Source: Pseudenterobacter timonensis (GTDB lineage Bacteria; Pseudomonadota; Gammaproteobacteria; Enterobacterales; Enterobacteriaceae). Taken from it: DNA of 64,000 bases. A model generated the notes under the pieces. The model was not told the DNA's origin. It was given only the letters and a program-made list of their open reading frames with translations, and did not search any database. The stretch lies in contig NZ_FCOP01000007.1 of the NCBI RefSeq assembly GCF_900021175.1, forward strand, positions 62,001 to 126,000. The letters run 5' to 3'. Both the position numbers and the translations under genes were made by a program. Below, piece by piece: positions 60,834 to 64,000 of this stretch (within the stretch, counting starts at the first letter, position 1; each line of letters begins with the position of its first letter).

Positions 60834-61004
60834 GGAACCGCGCCGCTTTTTTTCGCCACGTCCATCACAATATAAATAGAACTCATACCTGCCGCTGGTT
60901 TTTTGAACCGGACAGTGCCCCCTATCTGCCTTAAGTTGGTGACGAAAGTTCAATACATAACGCTAACCAGAACATTCGTACCGCCTGCTTAAGGAAGTGA
61001 CCCT

Positions 61005-62042
61005 ATGAATCACCCGAACGCTGTAGATGTGAAAGCGTGGATCGATGCCCGACCGATCTCGCGCTTTCAGTGGAATGTCCTGCTGCTCTGCTTTGTAATC
61101 ATCATGCTGGATGGTTACGACGCGGCGGTTATGGGTTTTATTGCCCCTGCGCTGCTGGAGGACTGGGGTATCAGCCGTGCCGAACTCGGTCCCATTCTGG
61201 GGGCGGCCATGTTTGGCGTCGCCATCGGCGCGCTGGTAGCCGGACCGCTGTCAGACCGCTATGGCCGCAAGCAGATCCTGCTCTGGTCGGTGGCCTTTTT
61301 CGCCATTTTTAGCCTGGCGGCGGCGATGGCGCAAAGCCCGTCACAGCTGGCGCTGATGCGCTTTCTTACCGGTCTTGGGCTGGGGGCGGTGATGCCCAAC
61401 TGCGTCACGCTGGTGGCGGAATATATGCCTGAGCGCCGCAAGGGGCTGATGATCACCCAGACCAAGCGGCAGGCCGCCGGATATTTTAAGCCCGGTGCTT
61501 ACGTGGATGTGGCGGTCATGGCCCCGGTGCCGCCCGCCGGGCTTAACACGCCGCTGCTCACCGGCGGCCCGCAGGCGCAGGCCGTGACCTCTCTGCTGAC
61601 TTCCCTGGGCTTTAATGCACGTTATGGCGCAGAGCGCGTCGGCAGCGTGTCGGCCATCAAAATGTGCCGCAGCGTGATGATTAAAGGTCTGGAAGCGCTG
61701 ACCACAGAATGTCTGTTTGCCGCCCGGGAATATGGCGTGGAAGAGAAGGTGCTCGCCTCGCTGCACGCCAGCTTCCCGTCGCTGGGCTGGAACGCGACGT
61801 TCCCCGGCTACCTGATAAGCCGCGTCGCCGAGCACGGCATTCGCCGCAGCGAGGAGATGGAGGAGGTGGTCAAGACCCTGCGCGACGCGGGTGGAGAAGG
61901 GCTGATGAGCCAGGCGACGGCTGCCGCCCAGCGCCAGCTTCCCGAACGCATGGCGGCGTGCGGCGTGACCTATGCGCAGCTTGAACCCTTTGACTGGCAG
62001 ATGCTGGCGCAGAAGGTGAGGAGTAGGGGAAGGCGAGCCTGA
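61005..62042 (+). pseudogene. Chimeric frame: AAHS-type MFS N-terminus fused to DUF1932 oxidoreductase C-terminus
   Basis: 345 residues in one open frame. Residues 1 to about 151 are the first five helices of an aromatic-acid/H+ symporter (LDGYDAAVMGFIAPALLEDW; GPLSDRYGRKQILLW) and stop at PERRKGLMIT. From about 155 the protein is the C-terminal half of a 6-phosphogluconate-dehydrogenase-like NAD(P) oxidoreductase (AYVDVAVMAPVPPAG; IKMCRSVMIKGLEAL). The NAD-binding half and helices 6-12 are missing. The junction is near 61455-61470. It looks like an in-frame deletion that joined two genes of an aromatic (gallate or protocatechuate-type) catabolic cluster. Neither half should work. Confidence 0.8.
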
Positions 62043-62066
62043 AGAGGAATTTATCTCTTCAGGCTC
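62035..62066. terminator. Hairpin overlapping the chimera stop codon
   Basis: GAGCCTGAAGAG and CTCTTCAGGCTC form a perfect 12-bp stem with an 8-base loop; the TGA stop at 62040-62042 is inside the left arm. It could end transcription from both sides. Confidence 0.65.
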
Positions 62067-62101
62067 TTGCAGCCCAATGTTTGAAGAGGCCGATTTTTAG
62101 C

Positions 62102-62281
62102 TCATTTCCGCGTTGCTGGTGGTGGATAATCGGAACTATCCACCACCTGTTTTTGCGAGAGTTTTAACTCTTCACGTATCACTTGTGAATGGGTTTCGAA
62201 GATCATCTCATCCGCCATTTCCTTGATCCTTGCCTGGCTTTCTGGCGAGCGGGAAGCAATAATTTCGTTTAGAGTTTTCAT
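62102..62281 (-). pseudogene. Truncated XRE-family antitoxin
   Basis: 59 codons: the N-terminus (MKTLNEIIASRSPESQARIK) and the start of the helix-turn-helix (IREELKLSQKQV) match XRE antitoxins of the HigA-like type that are normally about 95-100 residues. After KQV the reading turns into a short unrelated tail (DSSDYPPPATRK). A perfect inverted repeat GGTGGTGGATA / TATCCACCACC (62118-62147) sits exactly there. No cognate toxin gene is present. A good GGAGG site precedes the ATG, so the fragment could still be made. Confidence 0.7.
62118..62147. repeat. Inverted repeat at the break in the antitoxin remnant
   Basis: Two 11-bp perfect arms separated by 8 bases. It marks the point where the antitoxin sequence is lost and may be a remnant of the rearrangement or a terminator. 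Confidence 0.6.
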
Positions 62282-62338
62282 TTTGTTGCCTCCATTTTTG
62301 TTATTCCCTTTCAGGGCCAGAGTATGCCTGAACAGCTA

Positions 62339-62680
62339 TTAAACCGGATGGTTTGTGGTCGATTTTGCGAGCGTCTTTCCAGAGCGCTGAGACTGAATGG
62401 CCGCGAACGCTTCTTCTAAATGAACGAGCTGAGCTTTCGTCTGTTTGTAATCGTCCAGTAACTGCTGCTCTTTCTCGCTATACGCCACCAGAACGATACA
62501 TCCTTTCATTACCTTTACCGTAACCTGATTGCCGGTATCAAACCCCGCCGCGCGCAGCCATTTTCCGGAAAGGATGATTTTGGGCGTAGATTTGTCGAAA
62601 ACATTTGGGCGGTATCCCACTATTATCGAATGCTCGGTTCCGGATTGGTCGGTGTCTGGGGTAGAATGCGAATCAGCCAT
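62339..62680 (-). CDS. symE: SymE-family toxin-like protein
   Basis: 113 residues from ATG 62680 with CAAGGAG upstream, the E. coli SymE length. The AbrB/SpoVT-like core is PKIILSGKWLRAAGFDTGNQVTVKVMKGCIVLVA near 39-72. E. coli SymE is SOS-induced and controlled by the antisense RNA SymR; I see no LexA box or SymR promoter here. It may be a SymE-like orphan. Divergent from the DUF3950 gene. Confidence 0.83.
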   Translation of the reverse strand: MADSHSTPDTDQSGTEHSIIVGYRPNVFDKSTPKIILSGKWLRAAGFDTGNQVTVKVMKGCIVLVAYSEKEQQLLDDYKQTKAQLVHLEEAFAAIQSQRSGKTLAKSTTNHPV

Positions 62681-62763
62681 AATCAACTCCTTGATAGTTG
62701 GTGAGGTTAGACGCCATTTAGTGTTCCAACACTGCTGGGCGTTGCTTGAATTGGGAATCCATG

Positions 62764-62809
62764 TGGTAGGTACCACATGTAGATAAACTAACCGAAGTGG
62801 TACCTACCA
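62764..62809. promoter_or_regulatory. 13-bp inverted repeat ending in the DUF3950 start codon
   Basis: TGGTAGGTACCAC (62764-62776) and GTGGTACCTACCA (62797-62809) are perfect inverse copies, 20 bases apart. The right arm ends on the A of the ATG, and no usual ribosome site is visible. Either an operator for the divergent pair or an RNA hairpin that hides the start. Confidence 0.7.
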
Positions 62810-62970
62810 TGCAAGAGAAAAAGAAACCAAATTTTGATCGAACCAAAAGCACTATGAAGAACATTCGGTTCGAGGATGAGCTTTTGGAGCAGATTGAGAA
62901 AGCTGCGGGGAAAGGAAATTTTAGTAAGTGGGTTAAGGAAGCTTGTCGTAAAAGATTATTGGAAAAATAG
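62809..62970 (+). CDS. Small DUF3950 (YlcI/YnfO-type) protein
   Basis: 53 residues, ATG 62809. Starts MQEKKKPNFDRTKSTMKNIR, then a helix with EDELLEQIEKAAGKGNFSKW and a basic end CRKRLLEK. Matches the phage- and island-linked YlcI/YnfO family, which looks like a half ribbon-helix-helix. A DNA-binding regulator role is likely but unproven. Confidence 0.75.
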   Translation: MQEKKKPNFDRTKSTMKNIRFEDELLEQIEKAAGKGNFSKWVKEACRKRLLEK

Positions 62971-63012
62971 CACAAAGGTAAGATACGAATTACCTTTGTG
63001 CGCAAACATAAT

Positions 63013-64000
63013 TTAACCCCAAATAGTATCGTATGAAAGCTGTGCAAGAGCTGTTGTACGATTTTCTATATCTACTTGTGTCCATTGATGATTGTGTAAA
63101 TTGCTCGATAAGAATTCTGCTACTACCCTGTAATCAGACTGCTCATATATGGCTTTTTTGGCGGAGAAATCAGCAATGTTTGCTCTGCCATTAATATCTT
63201 GTCCAAGAGGCAACAAGTTTCCTATAGTAGTTACTATAAAAGGATCAATAATCCTGTCTGATTGTGGTGCTATGTGTTCTAATGAAAGGTCTGCTGGCTC
63301 AAATTCGCTCGTTTGCCTCAAATATCTTTCATATTTGGTAAATATATATTGGATTAGTTTTTTATTTGCTGTGTTTTTGTTGGAGAATTGTAAGGTGTTA
63401 AATTTATCAATGAAATTCTGACGCGTAGGTTTTTTTTGTTGCAATGTATTTGTTAGCTCATTGATAACCGCTGAAGCTTGTTGCCTGTTGGATGCCGCTG
63501 ATAAATTTCTGGCGCATTTGGCATAAAGACCTTCTATACCCGATGGGCGTAAACTACAAATCGCATTAAACATAAAATGAAAACTTTCTATTTTATTTAA
63601 AGTCATAATTAATTTTCTTTGCGAGATAATACTATTCATTCTTGCTTTAAATAAAGATAATAGAAAAGATCGCATTATACTTACGTTGAAAGTTTTAAGC
63701 GCAGCCAATGAATTATAGATTGGTCTCTGATCAGCTTGTCTCCAATCAGTTAATTGCGGTGATATAATTTTTACATAGATATCGCAATCTGAATGTAAAC
63801 TATTTAAATATTGTTCTGCGGTAAAAGAACCTGCAGTCCATTGTTTTTTGAAAGCCTTATACAAATTTCTTTTACTTGTATAGGCAAAGGATGTTGTCCA
63901 ATGGTGAATAGAATATTCTTCTAATCCTGCCGAAGTATCTCGTGACGATAATAATGTTACAATCTCATTCCATTTCTGTTTTGCAAAATCAATTGGATAA
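63013..64000 (-). CDS. DUF262/DUF1524 (GmrSD-type) protein, C-terminal part
   Basis: The frame is open from the stop at 63013 to the right edge, about 329 residues; the N-terminus with the DUF262 DGQQR motif is outside. The C-terminal DUF1524 domain has the HNH-like LSLEHIAPQS, then GNLLPLGQDINGRANIADFSAKKAIYEQS, the conserved nuclease pattern. GmrSD-like proteins cleave modified phage DNA. It is AT-rich compared with the rest, with long runs of A and T, pointing to transfer. Confidence 0.85.
   Translation of the reverse strand, partial: YPIDFAKQKWNEIVTLLSSRDTSAGLEEYSIHHWTTSFAYTSKRNLYKAFKKQWTAGSFTAEQYLNSLHSDCDIYVKIISPQLTDWRQADQRPIYNSLAALKTFNVSIMRSFLLSLFKARMNSIISQRKLIMTLNKIESFHFMFNAICSLRPSGIEGLYAKCARNLSAASNRQQASAVINELTNTLQQKKPTRQNFIDKFNTLQFSNKNTANKKLIQYIFTKYERYLRQTSEFEPADLSLEHIAPQSDRIIDPFIVTTIGNLLPLGQDINGRANIADFSAKKAIYEQSDYRVVAEFLSSNLHNHQWTQVDIENRTTALAQLSYDTIWG

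Noticed and set aside
61005-62042. Functional two-domain transporter-enzyme
   Set aside because: Each half lacks its essential partner half (helices 6-12 and the NAD-binding fold), so a deletion fusion is more likely.

Overview
The window comes from an enterobacterial chromosome (Enterobacteriaceae, GC-rich, of the Enterobacter/Leclercia/Klebsiella/Citrobacter kind rather than Escherichia coli itself). The first half follows the E. coli gene order around dnaA closely: mnmE-yidC-yidD-rnpA-rpmH run leftwards, dnaA-dnaN-recF-gyrB run rightwards, followed by yidA, yidR, yidQ, ibpAB, yidE, yidP, an alpha-glucoside PTS pair, yidHGF, emrD, tisB/istR and ivbL-ilvBN. Later the yic genes (yicN, nepI, yicL, yicS, nlpA) appear. 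The species cannot be fixed from this sequence by eye.

Region by region. (1) 1-9763: tRNA modification, membrane insertion, RNase P and replication core; an ERIC element follows yidC and an ERIC-like element separates dnaN from recF. (2) 9774-14298: a palindromic repeat, yidA, and a tightly overlapping three-gene operon of two predicted outer-membrane beta-barrels and a DUF4056 protein, the best candidate here for an undescribed system. (3) 14392-26795: yidR, yidQ, heat-shock ibpAB with a sigma-32 promoter and leader thermometer, yidE, alpha-glucoside uptake and hydrolysis under a GntR regulator, the yidHGF genes, dsdA and emrD. (4) 26977-31120: an acetyltransferase, the SOS-controlled TisB toxin with its antisense RNA IstR, a HigBA toxin-antitoxin pair inserted before the ilvB leader, then the leader peptide, attenuator and acetolactate synthase I. 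(5) 31121-35504: deoQ-deoKPX for deoxyribose use. (6) 35647-41405: a secreted hydrolase, a LysR regulator, yicN, nepI and yicL, with an array of eight 46-bp repeats and a BIME. (7) 41711-47836: a beta-glucoside PTS operon (IIB-IIC-glycosidase-IIA-porin) facing a LacI regulator, with matching operators. (8) 47852-61000: accessory genes including yicS, an Ada-like DNA repair protein, nlpA, a yahK-like gene with one in-frame stop, regulators, a DUF523-DUF1722 protein, hiuH and blc.

(9) 61005-64000 is a disturbed boundary: a chimeric reading frame joining half of a transporter to half of an oxidoreductase, a truncated XRE antitoxin, a SymE-family protein, a small DUF3950 protein whose start codon lies in a 13-bp inverted repeat, and the C-terminal part of an AT-rich DUF262/DUF1524 (GmrSD-type) nuclease that runs off the window. 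This looks like the edge of a transferred defence or toxin-antitoxin island.

All functional assignments are by recognising motifs, lengths and gene order from memory; no database search was run.
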